Shown here piece after piece: positions 1 through 7,362 of a stretch of 16,749 nucleotides of DNA. The notes under the pieces were generated by a model. It was given only the letters and a program-made list of their open reading frames with translations, made no database searches and had not been told where the DNA came from. This stretch comes from Dehalococcoidia bacterium (GTDB lineage Bacteria > Chloroflexota > Dehalococcoidia > Dehalococcoidales > UBA5760): NCBI GenBank assembly GCA_011176655.1, contig DUEB01000001.1, forward strand, positions 1 through 16,749. The letters are read 5' to 3'. Made by a program: the position numbers and the translations under genes. Every line of letters begins with the position of its first letter. The first letter of the stretch is position 1.

Positions 1-1074
1 ATCAGGGAGCTTGCCCGGGGTAAAAAAGAGGTGGTCATCATCTTTGACGATATGACCCGGGTTACCCGGAGCTATGACCTGGTTCCCTTTGTTCTGGAAG
101 AGCTGGCTAGTGCCGGCGTTCCCGATAGTAGCATCCAGTTTATGTGTGCCACCGGGGCTCATACCGCCTGGGACATGGCCTGGATGGAGAAGAAGCTGGG
201 GCGGGAGGTCATGTCCCGGTTCCCGGTCTATAATCACAATCCCTTTAATAAGTGCACCTATGCCGGGACGACCAGCTACGGGACGGCGGTCTATGCCAAT
301 GGGGAGGTGATGAAGTGCGACCTCAAGATTGCTGTCGGCTCGGTAGTCCCCCATCCCAACAGCGGCTTTGGCGGCGGGGGTAAGATTATCCTGCCCGGCA
401 TCTGTTCCATGGAGACTATTGAGCATTTTCACCGTCAGGAGCTTGAGTATGGGGAGAAATATCCTGACAAGCGGCTTACCGGGATGGGGGTCTTTGATGA
501 TAACCCGTTGCGGCTTAATATTGAAGAGGCGTCGGCTCTGGTTGGCCTTGATATCAAGGTAGACTGCCTGCTCAATGAGTGGGGCGAGGCGGTAGCCGTC
601 TTTGCCGGTGCCTTAAAGCCAGCCTACCAGGCTGCCGTTGGCGCTGCCAAGTCTCACTATGTTACCCCCCGGCCGGGAGATGAGGACATCATCATCGCCA
701 ATACCTACGCCAAGGCCAACGAATCAATCATGATCGGCCTGAACACCGCCTTCAAGGTGGCCCGTCCTCAGGGTAGTGACGTTGTCCTGATAGCTAACGT
801 TCCTGACGGACAGGTCACCCATTACCTGCTGGGCACCTTCGGCAGGAAGACCCGGGGCAATATCGCCCTGGTAGCCAGGATTCCCCACCATGTTAATCAT
901 GTGCTCATTTACTCAGAATACCCCGACCTTGCTGGCCGGGCCTATATCGAGAAGTCGGATAAGGTCTCCTTTATGGACGACTGGGGTGATGTGGTGCGGG
1001 CTTTAGAGCGGTTTCACCCGGATGGAGCCAGGGTAGCCGTGCTGCCCAGTGCCGATATTCAATACTGCCGGTAA
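1..1074 (+). CDS. LarA-family (DUF2088) nickel-pincer racemase-like protein, 5' end outside window
   Basis: The reading frame is open from base 1, so the true start lies upstream; an internal GTG at 31 falls within conserved sequence and is not the start. Numbering from that GTG, residues 6-10 (DDMTR) match the catalytic Asp/Arg loop of lactate racemase LarA. H44, H108, K118 and H134 match the LarA set H108, H174, K184 and H200. The last three are spaced exactly as in LarA (10 and 16 residues), and K118 would carry the nickel-pincer cofactor. Family members racemise or epimerise alpha-hydroxy acids, so the chemistry is likely conserved. The substrate cannot be read from sequence and lactate should not be assumed. 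No larB, larC or larE is visible here. About 65 N-terminal residues are missing compared with LarA. The next gene begins 31 bp downstream on the same strand. Confidence 0.82.
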   Translation: MRELARGKKEVVIIFDDMTRVTRSYDLVPFVLEELASAGVPDSSIQFMCATGAHTAWDMAWMEKKLGREVMSRFPVYNHNPFNKCTYAGTTSYGTAVYANGEVMKCDLKIAVGSVVPHPNSGFGGGGKIILPGICSMETIEHFHRQELEYGEKYPDKRLTGMGVFDDNPLRLNIEEASALVGLDIKVDCLLNEWGEAVAVFAGALKPAYQAAVGAAKSHYVTPRPGDEDIIIANTYAKANESIMIGLNTAFKVARPQGSDVVLIANVPDGQVTHYLLGTFGRKTRGNIALVARIPHHVNHVLIYSEYPDLAGRAYIEKSDKVSFMDDWGDVVRALERFHPDGARVAVLPSADIQYCR

Positions 1075-1105
1075 ACGGGCGGATTAGCGGAGCCGGGGCC
1101 ATAGG

Positions 1106-1522
1106 ATGCCAGAAGGACTGTTTAGAGAGTTTTTAGCCAGCGGCGATACGCTTCGGGTTTATTGCCGGGGTATGCCGGTCTTCACCTCGACCAAGACCGG
1201 GATACGGTCGCTGCTTGAGTACGCCGGCCGCTTTGCTCCCTGCGAAGAGGGGGTCATCGTCTTTGACCGGGTGGTGGGTAATGCCGCCGCCCTGCTTTTA
1301 AGTAAGGTATCCTGCCGCGAGGTCTACAGCCCCATGGGTAGCCACCTGGCTCAGGAGACGCTGCGCCGCTTCGGCATTGACTATTACTTTACGGAGACCG
1401 TGCCCCGTATCCAGAACCGCAGCCAGGATGATATGTGCCCCATGGAGAAGCTGTCACGGGGTAAGGAACCGGAAGAGTTCTATCAGGCGTGTCTCTCCCT
1501 GGGGTTAGGCGACGAGCTCTAG
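1106..1522 (+). CDS. DUF1893 domain protein
   Basis: A 138-residue protein of the DUF1893 family (Thermotoga TM1506-like), which has a cytidine-deaminase-like fold but no established activity. The family signature is visible: a VVGNAAALLL segment at about residues 56-65, then GSHLAQETLRRFGI at about 78-91, and an IQNRSQDDMCPMEKL segment near residues 101-115 with the conserved Arg, Cys-Pro and Glu. The start ATG has only a weak GGAG about 13 bases upstream. Spacing to the upstream LarA-like gene (31 bp) suggests co-transcription. The 3' end overlaps the convergent ispH gene by 18 bp, so there is no room for a terminator between them. Family assignment is from recognised motifs; the function is unknown. 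Confidence 0.8.
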   Translation: MPEGLFREFLASGDTLRVYCRGMPVFTSTKTGIRSLLEYAGRFAPCEEGVIVFDRVVGNAAALLLSKVSCREVYSPMGSHLAQETLRRFGIDYYFTETVPRIQNRSQDDMCPMEKLSRGKEPEEFYQACLSLGLGDEL

Positions 1523-2356
1523 CCGGCTGATTACCTCGTCTATGGTCTCTTGGGCCGTGGATGCCCCGGAGGCTATCCCGATATGGCCTTTGCCTTTAAG
1601 CCAGGACGCTTGAATCTCCCGGGCGGTCTCAATGAGGCGGGTCTCGGTGACCTCGGAGCATAGCTGGACGAGGCGTCCGGTGTTGGCGCTATCGTGCCCG
1701 CCGATAACCAGCATCAGGTCTACCCTGCCCGCCAGCTTGAGGGCCTGTGCCTGCCGCTTTCTGATGTCGTGGCAGATAGTGTCCACGATGCGTAGCTCCG
1801 AGTCTTTGCTTAAGGTATGCTCGATAAGCCCCCTGGCGAACTCGTTGAAGTGGGCTGGCACCTGAGTCGTCTGGGAGAGAATCCCAAGGCGGTGCGGGAG
1901 CGGCTTGAGCCCGGTAGCCGCCCTTTCGTCCAGGGTAGCCAGGCTGTTACTGCCGGCCCAGCCCAGAACCCCCTTGACCTCCGGATGGCTCAAGTCGCCG
2001 TAGACGATGACGAAGAAGCCGGCTCTGGCCAGTCGGCGCGCTGCAATCTGGGCCCGGTGCACGAAGGGGCAGGTAGTGTCAATTATATCTATGTGGCGCG
2101 CCTTAATCTCTTGCTCTATCCGGGGGCTTAGGCCGTGAGCGCTGGTGGCGACCAGGTTACCCTTTATCTCGTCTACCCCGCCGGCTATGCTGACCCCGAT
2201 ACTGCTCAGCTTATCAAGTACCGGCTGGTTATGCACGATAGCCCCCAGTGTTTCTAGCTTTCCGTGCTCACGGGCTGCCTTTTCTACGATGTCGATGGCT
2301 CTTCTGACCCCGGAGCAGAAGCCGATGACCTTAGCTTTTTCAATCCTTAATGGCAT
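1505..2356 (-). CDS. ispH: 4-hydroxy-3-methylbut-2-enyl diphosphate reductase
   Basis: IspH (LytB) catalyses the last step of the MEP isoprenoid pathway, reducing HMBPP to IPP and DMAPP with a [4Fe-4S] cluster in the cytosol. The three cluster cysteines are present: C14 (GFCSGVRRA), C96 (TTCPFVHR) and C195 (TICHDIRKRQ). The substrate-binding residues H42, H74, H124, E126 (SHPEVKG) and the threonines at 163-164 (SQTTQ) are also in place, as is the late SANT motif. Length 283 residues is normal for the short bacterial form. The start overlaps the end of plsC by 17 bp, so translation is probably coupled to plsC and transcription driven by the promoter upstream of plsC. A plsC-ispH pairing is familiar from Clostridia-like genomes. 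The 3' end overlaps the convergent DUF1893 gene. Confidence 0.97.
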   Translation of the reverse strand: MPLRIEKAKVIGFCSGVRRAIDIVEKAAREHGKLETLGAIVHNQPVLDKLSSIGVSIAGGVDEIKGNLVATSAHGLSPRIEQEIKARHIDIIDTTCPFVHRAQIAARRLARAGFFVIVYGDLSHPEVKGVLGWAGSNSLATLDERAATGLKPLPHRLGILSQTTQVPAHFNEFARGLIEHTLSKDSELRIVDTICHDIRKRQAQALKLAGRVDLMLVIGGHDSANTGRLVQLCSEVTETRLIETAREIQASWLKGKGHIGIASGASTAQETIDEVISRLELVA

Positions 2357-3038
2357 CTGGCTCCACCCTCTGGGCGTAGTGTCCCTGATATTCCGGGGGC
2401 AGGAGCGCCGCGATTTGCTCCATGATGAGGTCAGCCATCTCGCGCAGCTTTTCCTTGCTTACCTTGCCTTCTTGGGCCGGGAGATAGAAGGGGCGGCCGA
2501 TATTGATACGGACGGTTAGCTGGTGGCGGTGGAAGATCCACCACACTGGGCCCTTCACCACGTTTTCCAGGCCGGTAATGCCGATGGGTAGAATAGGGGC
2601 GTTATTTTCCAGGGCGATAAGTGCCAAGCCGGGGAAGGCTGGTCGCAGCTTAGCGTTCTTGCTCCTCGTTCCCTCGGGGAACATGAATAGAACCAGCCCG
2701 CTGTCCAGGACTTGGTTTGCCTTATCCAGCGCCTTGCGGTCCATGATGCCCCGGCGCACCGGAAAGGCGCCGAAGGCCTGCGCCAGGAGGCTAATGGGTC
2801 GGTGGCGAAACACCTCCTCTTTAGCCATGTACATCATCCGGCGCTTGATGTTAACGGCAATGAAGTACTGGTCAGCCATACCCAGATGGTTGGCGGCCAC
2901 CAGCAGGGGGCCGTTCTCAGGGACGTTGTCCCTTCCCCTGACCTCGCGGCGGGTTAGCAGGAAGATGAGCATCTGGCAAAACAGATGTATCAGCCGCTTG
3001 GCTATTTTTTGCGCCCGGGTCTGCTCGATTGGGGTCAT
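2340..3038 (-). CDS. plsC: 1-acyl-sn-glycerol-3-phosphate acyltransferase (PlsC family)
   Basis: A 232-residue LPLAT-family acyltransferase that would convert lysophosphatidic acid to phosphatidic acid at the inner face of the membrane. The catalytic HX4D motif is H51-LGMA-D56. The second block, PVRRG at 93-97, and the substrate-binding FPEGTRS at 120-126 are intact, and a PI(L)PIGI segment follows. The N-terminus carries a short hydrophobic helix (about residues 16-28) that could associate with the membrane. It is the first gene of a two-gene unit with ispH, which overlaps its 3' end by 17 bp. A sigma70-type promoter lies 39 to 68 bp upstream of the start. The Shine-Dalgarno is poor (AGAGG very close to the ATG). 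Exact acyl donor preference cannot be told. Confidence 0.93.
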   Translation of the reverse strand: MTPIEQTRAQKIAKRLIHLFCQMLIFLLTRREVRGRDNVPENGPLLVAANHLGMADQYFIAVNIKRRMMYMAKEEVFRHRPISLLAQAFGAFPVRRGIMDRKALDKANQVLDSGLVLFMFPEGTRSKNAKLRPAFPGLALIALENNAPILPIGITGLENVVKGPVWWIFHRHQLTVRINIGRPFYLPAQEGKVSKEKLREMADLIMEQIAALLPPEYQGHYAQRVEPDAIKD

Positions 3039-3076
3039 GGCCTCTAATTCCGTAACAGGGTGAAGTTTCGTTTAGA

Positions 3077-3106
3077 ATTATAACTCAGCACTGGGAACGA
3101 AGACAA
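3077..3106 (-). promoter_or_regulatory. Promoter of plsC-ispH
   Basis: On the minus strand a perfect -10 TATAAT (3077-3082) is preceded by a -35 TTGTCT (3101-3106, 4 of 6) with an 18-bp spacer. It lies in the 101-bp gap between the macrodomain gene and plsC and would give a leader of about 30 bases. This makes plsC-ispH independent of the upstream gene. It is inferred from consensus only. Confidence 0.6.
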
Positions 3107-3139
3107 TAAGACGGGTAGCCAGGCGTAACCGTGCGGCGC

Positions 3140-3718
3140 TCAGGATAGCCCCGTCTCCTCGGCGGCTTCCCGGAGGGCTGAAGCGTAAGCGGCGAAGGTT
3201 CTGGCATCGAAGAGCACGAATGCCACCTCTTTGATGGAGGTCGTCCCCCGGCTGAGAAAGGCGGTAACGGTATTGATGGCTACCCTGGCGGCCTCGTTTA
3301 CCGGATATCCGTAGACGCCGGTGCTTATCGAGGGGAAGGCGAGGCTGCTGAGATTATTCTCGGCGGCCAGCTTCAGGCTTTCCCGGTAGGCGCTGGATAA
3401 AAGTTCCGGCTCTCCCTGGCTCCCGCCGTGCCAGACAGGGCCGACGGTATGAATTACGTGTTTTGCCCTGAGGTTACCCCCGGTGGTGATGACCGCCTTG
3501 CCGGTGGCTAGCCTCCCCTGTCGGGATACAATCTGCTTACACTCATCCAGGATAGCGGGGCCGCCGGCCCGGTGGATGGCGCCGTCCACCCCGCCGCCAC
3601 CCATGAGGCTGGAGTTGGCGGCGTTGACGATGGCGTCGCTTGTCTGCCGGGTGATGTCCCCCTGAACAAGGCGCAACCTGGTCTGGTTAACGGTGACCTC
3701 ATCGGCTTGATTCTGCAT
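3140..3718 (-). CDS. Macrodomain protein, probable O-acetyl-ADP-ribose deacetylase / ADP-ribosyl hydrolase
   Basis: A single macrodomain fills this 192-residue protein. Seen motifs: GDIT at 20-23, [22 protein letters not shown] starting at residue 32 (the catalytic loop of MacroD-type enzymes, with N35, the glycine run and D45), VIHTVGPVW in the middle, and [10 protein letters not shown], the diphosphate-binding loop. MacroD/YmdB-type enzymes hydrolyse O-acetyl-ADP-ribose and remove ADP-ribose from acidic residues in the cytosol, so this is the likely activity. A good GGGAGGT Shine-Dalgarno sits 6 bases before the ATG. The gene is transcribed divergently from nrdR-nrdJ, and its -35 element overlaps that of nrdR (see those entries). 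E. coli YmdB is also known to modulate RNase III, which cannot be judged here. Confidence 0.93.
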   Translation of the reverse strand: MQNQADEVTVNQTRLRLVQGDITRQTSDAIVNAANSSLMGGGGVDGAIHRAGGPAILDECKQIVSRQGRLATGKAVITTGGNLRAKHVIHTVGPVWHGGSQGEPELLSSAYRESLKLAAENNLSSLAFPSISTGVYGYPVNEAARVAINTVTAFLSRGTTSIKEVAFVLFDARTFAAYASALREAAEETGLS

Positions 3719-3765
3719 GCTCTTACCTCCCGGTCACTTTATTATATTGGACTCCAGCAGATTAA

Positions 3766-3794
3766 ATTATATCGGGAGAAAAGGGTATTGACAA
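3766..3794 (-). promoter_or_regulatory. Promoter of macrodomain gene
   Basis: Minus-strand -10 TATAAT (3766-3771) and -35 TTGTCA (3789-3794, 5 of 6) with a 17-bp spacer. The -35 shares five bases with the -35 of the divergent nrdR promoter, because TTGACAA reads TTGTCAA on the other strand. A second TATAAT (3741-3746) lies closer to the gene but lacks a good -35. NrdR box 1 starts directly upstream of this -35. Confidence 0.6.
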
Positions 3795-3816
3795 ATACTA
3801 TATATTGTGTTAGTGT
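3788..3816 (+). promoter_or_regulatory. Promoter of nrdR-nrdJ
   Basis: A perfect -35 TTGACA (3788-3793) is followed after 17 bp by TAGTGT (3811-3816), a weak -10 with 3 of 6 consensus bases. The spacer is almost filled by NrdR box 1, and the -10 falls between the two NrdR boxes. Expected transcription start is near 3823, giving a leader of roughly 28 bases. Confidence 0.6.
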
Positions 3817-3841
3817 AACTTCGCTATACAATATAGTGTGG
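3795..3841. promoter_or_regulatory. Tandem NrdR boxes
   Basis: Two 16-bp sites resemble the NrdR box consensus acaCwAtATaTwGTgt. Box 1 (3795-3810, ATACTATATATTGTGT) matches 15 of 16 positions. Box 2 (3826-3841, ATACAATATAGTGTGG) matches 13 of 16. They are separated by 15 bp, so the centres are 31 bp apart, about three helical turns, which is the usual arrangement for cooperative NrdR binding. Box 1 occupies the nrdR promoter spacer; box 2 covers the expected start region and touches the Shine-Dalgarno. This predicts autoregulated repression of nrdR-nrdJ. Confidence 0.88.
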
Positions 3842-3850
3842 AGTTCAGGC

Positions 3851-4390
3851 GTGAAGTGTCCCTATTGTGGCTATGCCGATTCTAAGGTGATTGATTCCCG
3901 TGACGTGAATGAGGGCATCCGCCGCCGGCGTCAGTGTCTTAGCTGCCGGGCGCGCTTTACTACCTACGAAAGGTTGCAGCCGGCCGGTCTCTTCGTAATC
4001 AAGAAGGACAGACGGCGTGAGGAATTCAGCCAGGAGAAGCTGCTCTCGGGTATTCGCAGAGCCTGTGAGAAACGCCCCCTGCCGACCGGTGCCGTTGACC
4101 GGCTGGCTGTGGATATTGAGGCCAGGCTTTATCAGTCGGGTAGGTCAGAGATACCCAGCAGCGTTATCGGGGATATGGTGATGGCGGGTCTCAAGAAGTT
4201 GGATCACATTGCCTTTATTCGCTTTGCCAGCGTCTATCGGGATTTCGCCGATATTACCGACCTGAAGCGGGAGGTGGATACCCTGCTCGGCGGCGGGGCT
4301 GAACTAGTGCCGCCCACGAGCCAGCTATCCCTGATTCCCGCCGAGCCGCCAATGGGGCTGGCCGGCAGCGAGCGGAGGCGACGCAGATGA
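3851..4390 (+). CDS. nrdR: Transcriptional repressor NrdR
   Basis: NrdR represses ribonucleotide reductase genes when its ATP-cone binds dATP. The GTG start gives the canonical VKCPYC N-terminus, and a GGAG lies 7 bases upstream; the frame continues open upstream but that stretch is promoter. The zinc ribbon is C3-P-Y-C6 with C29-L-S-C32, two residues shorter between the pairs than in most homologues. The IRRRRQC DNA-binding arginines are at 23-29. The ATP-cone begins at about residue 48 (FVIKKDRRREEF) and runs to the RFASVYRDF near residue 136. Total 179 residues, about 25 longer than usual; the extra C-terminal tail is low-complexity and ends in basic residues. The stop overlaps the nrdJ ATG (ATGA), so the two are coupled. 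Two NrdR boxes in its own promoter support autoregulation. Confidence 0.96.
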   Translation: MKCPYCGYADSKVIDSRDVNEGIRRRRQCLSCRARFTTYERLQPAGLFVIKKDRRREEFSQEKLLSGIRRACEKRPLPTGAVDRLAVDIEARLYQSGRSEIPSSVIGDMVMAGLKKLDHIAFIRFASVYRDFADITDLKREVDTLLGGGAELVPPTSQLSLIPAEPPMGLAGSERRRRR

Positions 4391-6951
4391 AGAAGCCTGA
4401 TGAGTCAGATAACAAGCGGCTGGTCAGTCGCACCCAGATTGCGCGGGCGGTCTTCAGTGCCGCCGAGTCTATGGGCATCGCCGACCGGGGGGTAGTGGAG
4501 CGAATTACCGCTCAGGTAATCGAGCGGCTGGAAAGGACACCGGCGCCTCCCGGGGCGGAACGGCCCCTGCCCGGCATGGAGGAGCTGGTGGCTATACCCC
4601 GCCGCCAGCAGAAGCGCCTGCCCACCGCATCGGAGATTCAGACAATCGTGGAGGAAATTCTGGCCAGCAAGGAAATGTCTCAGCGAGAGGAGGTCAAGCC
4701 CAAAATGGAAACTGTTAGGGTTAAGTCGAGGGTGAAGGCTAATGGCAAGGTCAATCTGACGGGAAATGCCCTTCGTGTCCTGGAGAGAAGGTATCTCAAG
4801 AAGGATGCCAAGGGTCAGGTTATGGAGGCGCCGGAGGAGATGTTCCGCCGGGTGGCCGGGGCTATCGCCTCGGCTGAGCTAAATTACGATGCCAAAGCCG
4901 ATGTTAAGGCGCCGGAAGAAGAGTTCTACCGGCTGATGGCCACTCTGGAGTTTCTGCCCAATTCCCCTACCCTGATGAATGCCGGGCGGGAGCTGGGGCA
5001 GCTCTCCGCCTGCTTTGTCCTCCCCGTTGAGGACTCCATGGAGTCCATCTTCGATGCCGTTAAGAATACCGCCCTGATACATAAGAGCGGCGGCGGCACC
5101 GGGTTTTCCTTCTCCCGATTGAGACCGGAGAGTGACCGGGTGGGCTCTACCGGCGGGGTCGCCAGCGGCCCGGTCTCCTTCATCCGTGCCTTTGATATTG
5201 CCACCGACGTCATTAAGCAGGGGGGCATGCGCCGCGGCGCCAATATGGGCATCCTCAGTGTCAGTCACCCCGATATTATGAGGTTCATCACGTCTAAGGA
5301 TGACCCCACGGTGCTCACCAACTTTAATATCTCCGTAGCCGTAACCGGTGACTTTATGGAGGCGGTTAAAGCCGGCGCCGACTATGACCTGGTAAACCCG
5401 CGCACTAAAGAGGTGGTCGGTAAGCTGAGTGCTAAAGAGGTGTTTGACAAGATGGTGGCGATGGCCTGGAAGACGGGTGACCCGGGCATTGTCTTCATTG
5501 ACCGTATCAATCAGGATAACCCGACTCCTAACCTGGGCAGTATCGAGAGCACCAACCCCTGTGGGGAACAGCCGCTGCTCCCCCACGAGTCCTGTAACCT
5601 GGGCTCCATCAACCTCTCCCTGATGGTGAAGGGTAAGGACGGGGCTTGTGAGATTGACTATCCCCGGCTGGCAGAGACGATAAAGACCACGGTTCGCTTT
5701 CTGGACAATGTTATCGAGGTTAACCGGTTTCCCCTGCCGCAGATAGAGGAGATGACCAAGAAATCGCGGAAGATAGGGCTCGGGGTGATGGGCTTTGCCG
5801 ACATGCTCATCAAGCTGGGTATCCCCTACAATTCCGAGGCGGCCCTGGGGGTTGCTGCCGAGATTATGGAGTTTGTCACCGAAGAAGCCGCCAAGGCCTC
5901 GCAGGGATTGGCCGTGGAGCGGGGGGCCTTCCCGGCTTTTACGGGCAGTATCTATGACACCCCCGGCGCCCCCGGTATAAGAAACGCCTCGTGCACCACC
6001 ATTGCCCCCACCGGCACCTTGAGTATCATCGCCGGCTGCTCTAGCGGTATTGAGCCCCTCTTTGCCCTGAGCTACAAGCGCCATATCCTGGATGGCGACG
6101 AGTTTATCGAGGTGAACCCCTATTTTGAGGAGGTGGCCAAGAAGGAGGGCTTCTACTCCGAAGAGCTGATGCGTAATCTGGCGGACGGGGTTAGCCTTCA
6201 GGAGATAGAGGAGGTGCCGGACAACTTCAAGCGGGTATTCGTGACCGCTCATGAAATAACCCCCGAGTGGCATGTCAGGATGCAGGCGGCATTCCAGCGG
6301 CACACCCACAACGCCGTCTCCAAGACGGTCAACTTCCCCCGGGAGGCGACGCTGGAGGATGTGGCCCGGGTCTATATGCTGGCTTATGAAGAGGGGGTCA
6401 AGGGGATAACCATCTACCGGGACGGCAGTCGTGAGGGGCAGGTGTTGACCACCGGTAAGACGGAGAAGAAGACTGAGGGTGCCGTGCTCAGCCCCAGAAA
6501 AAGGGCCAAGACGACCTCGGGGGTGACGGAGAGGGTAACCACGGGCTGCGGCTATATCTACGTCACCGTGAACTCGGACGACGAGGGGATATGCGAGGTC
6601 TTCTCCACCCTGGGTAAGGCCGGGGGCTGTGCTCAGGCCCAGCTTGAAGCCATCTGTCGCCTCATCTCGCTGGCGCTGCGTTCCGGGGTGGACGTGGCTT
6701 CGGTGGTGAGGCAGCTAAGGGGCATCCGCTGTCCCTCTATCGCCTGGGAGGGGGGTAAGTCCATCCTCTCCTGTGCCGATGCTATCGCCAGCGTGCTGGA
6801 AAAGCACACCACCGGCTATGAGGGTAAGCCCAGGGCTGAGGACTACGGGCTGGTAAAGAACCTGGCCGGGCAGTGCCCCGACTGCGGGAACCTGCTCGTC
6901 TATCAGGAGGGGTGCTTTGTCTGCCCCAGCTGCGGGTATACCAAGTGCTAA
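4387..6951 (+). CDS. nrdJ: Adenosylcobalamin-dependent (class II) ribonucleoside-diphosphate reductase
   Basis: NrdJ makes deoxyribonucleotides using adenosylcobalamin to form a thiyl radical. Domain order: a divergent N-terminal region (about 1-105), the ten-stranded barrel (about 125-690), a TSCPD domain (about 712-810), and a C-terminal Cys-rich ribbon. Active-site residues are clear: N390 and E394 flank thiyl-radical C392 in NPCGEQPL. C209 (LSACFV) and C403 (HESCNLGSINL) form the redox pair, and the 392-403 spacing equals that of Thermotoga NrdJ. STGGVASGPVSF is the specificity/substrate loop. The ribbon has C830/C833 and C846/C849, plus C843 and terminal C854. The N-terminal region looks like an ATP-cone lacking its first strand (see findings). 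No nrdA/B or nrdD is present here. Co-transcribed with nrdR under NrdR boxes. It requires B12 but not oxygen. Confidence 0.97.
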   Translation: MKKPDESDNKRLVSRTQIARAVFSAAESMGIADRGVVERITAQVIERLERTPAPPGAERPLPGMEELVAIPRRQQKRLPTASEIQTIVEEILASKEMSQREEVKPKMETVRVKSRVKANGKVNLTGNALRVLERRYLKKDAKGQVMEAPEEMFRRVAGAIASAELNYDAKADVKAPEEEFYRLMATLEFLPNSPTLMNAGRELGQLSACFVLPVEDSMESIFDAVKNTALIHKSGGGTGFSFSRLRPESDRVGSTGGVASGPVSFIRAFDIATDVIKQGGMRRGANMGILSVSHPDIMRFITSKDDPTVLTNFNISVAVTGDFMEAVKAGADYDLVNPRTKEVVGKLSAKEVFDKMVAMAWKTGDPGIVFIDRINQDNPTPNLGSIESTNPCGEQPLLPHESCNLGSINLSLMVKGKDGACEIDYPRLAETIKTTVRFLDNVIEVNRFPLPQIEEMTKKSRKIGLGVMGFADMLIKLGIPYNSEAALGVAAEIMEFVTEEAAKASQGLAVERGAFPAFTGSIYDTPGAPGIRNASCTTIAPTGTLSIIAGCSSGIEPLFALSYKRHILDGDEFIEVNPYFEEVAKKEGFYSEELMRNLADGVSLQEIEEVPDNFKRVFVTAHEITPEWHVRMQAAFQRHTHNAVSKTVNFPREATLEDVARVYMLAYEEGVKGITIYRDGSREGQVLTTGKTEKKTEGAVLSPRKRAKTTSGVTERVTTGCGYIYVTVNSDDEGICEVFSTLGKAGGCAQAQLEAICRLISLALRSGVDVASVVRQLRGIRCPSIAWEGGKSILSCADAIASVLEKHTTGYEGKPRAEDYGLVKNLAGQCPDCGNLLVYQEGCFVCPSCGYTKC

Positions 6952-6990
6952 TCTAATATATAAAGTTCAAGTGATGGGAGGAGAATAAAA

Positions 6991-7290
6991 ATGGCTGAAC
7001 AACCGGCTAAAAAGGAAGTTAAGATTGCCTTTCCGGAGAGCCTCAGAGGCGGCGTGTATGCCAACAGCATGTTCGCTACCCATACCAGGGAGGAGTTCAT
7101 TCTGGACTTCATGATGGTGACGCCGCCGCTGGGCTCGGTGACGGCGCGGGTCATTACCAGTCCGGGTCACATGAAGCGGATGGTCTCGGCGCTTGCGGAG
7201 AACATGAAGAAATACGAAGCCAGGTTCGGCAAGCTCACCGAAGCCCCCGAGCCCCCCAAGCCGACCATGGGCTTTCACACGCCGGAATAG
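6991..7290 (+). CDS. DUF3467 domain protein
   Basis: A 99-residue protein matching the DUF3467 pattern: YANSMFATHTREEFILDFMMV at about residues 23-43, then a RVITSPGHMKRMVSALAENMKKYEARFGKL segment at about 53-82. The acidic-to-proline C-terminal tail (EAPEPPKPTMGFHTPE) is short and probably disordered. DUF3467 proteins are widespread small proteins without a proven role. The Shine-Dalgarno GGGAGGAG (6976-6983) is strong, 7 bases before the ATG. It lies 39 bp after nrdJ on the same strand, so read-through from the nrd operon is possible, but nothing in the sequence ties it to nucleotide metabolism. Confidence 0.82.
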   Translation: MAEQPAKKEVKIAFPESLRGGVYANSMFATHTREEFILDFMMVTPPLGSVTARVITSPGHMKRMVSALAENMKKYEARFGKLTEAPEPPKPTMGFHTPE

Positions 7291-7362
7291 CAGATTGTCT
7301 TCCCTGTTTCTGCCCCCGGTGATAACCCTCCGCCAGTTCAGGTAGCTGCCCTGTTCTTACTA

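Noticed and set aside
2503..3063. Open frame of 186 codons on + across plsC
   Set aside because: It lies antisense to plsC, which has HX4D and FPEGTRS motifs; the Arg/Ser/Met-rich translation looks non-coding.
3572..3850. Possible 93-residue N-terminal extension of NrdR
   Set aside because: The frame is open, but this stretch is antisense to the macrodomain gene and contains both promoters and NrdR boxes. GTG 3851 gives the canonical NrdR start.
4879..6309. Long open frame (476 codons) antisense to nrdJ
   Set aside because: It mirrors the codon bias of nrdJ on the opposite strand. The translation is low in recognisable motifs and rich in Gly/His/Arg, and nrdJ itself is certain.
7291..7362. 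Terminator of the nrd/DUF3467 unit
   Set aside because: No stem of useful length followed by a T-run could be found; only the promoter near 7363 is supported.
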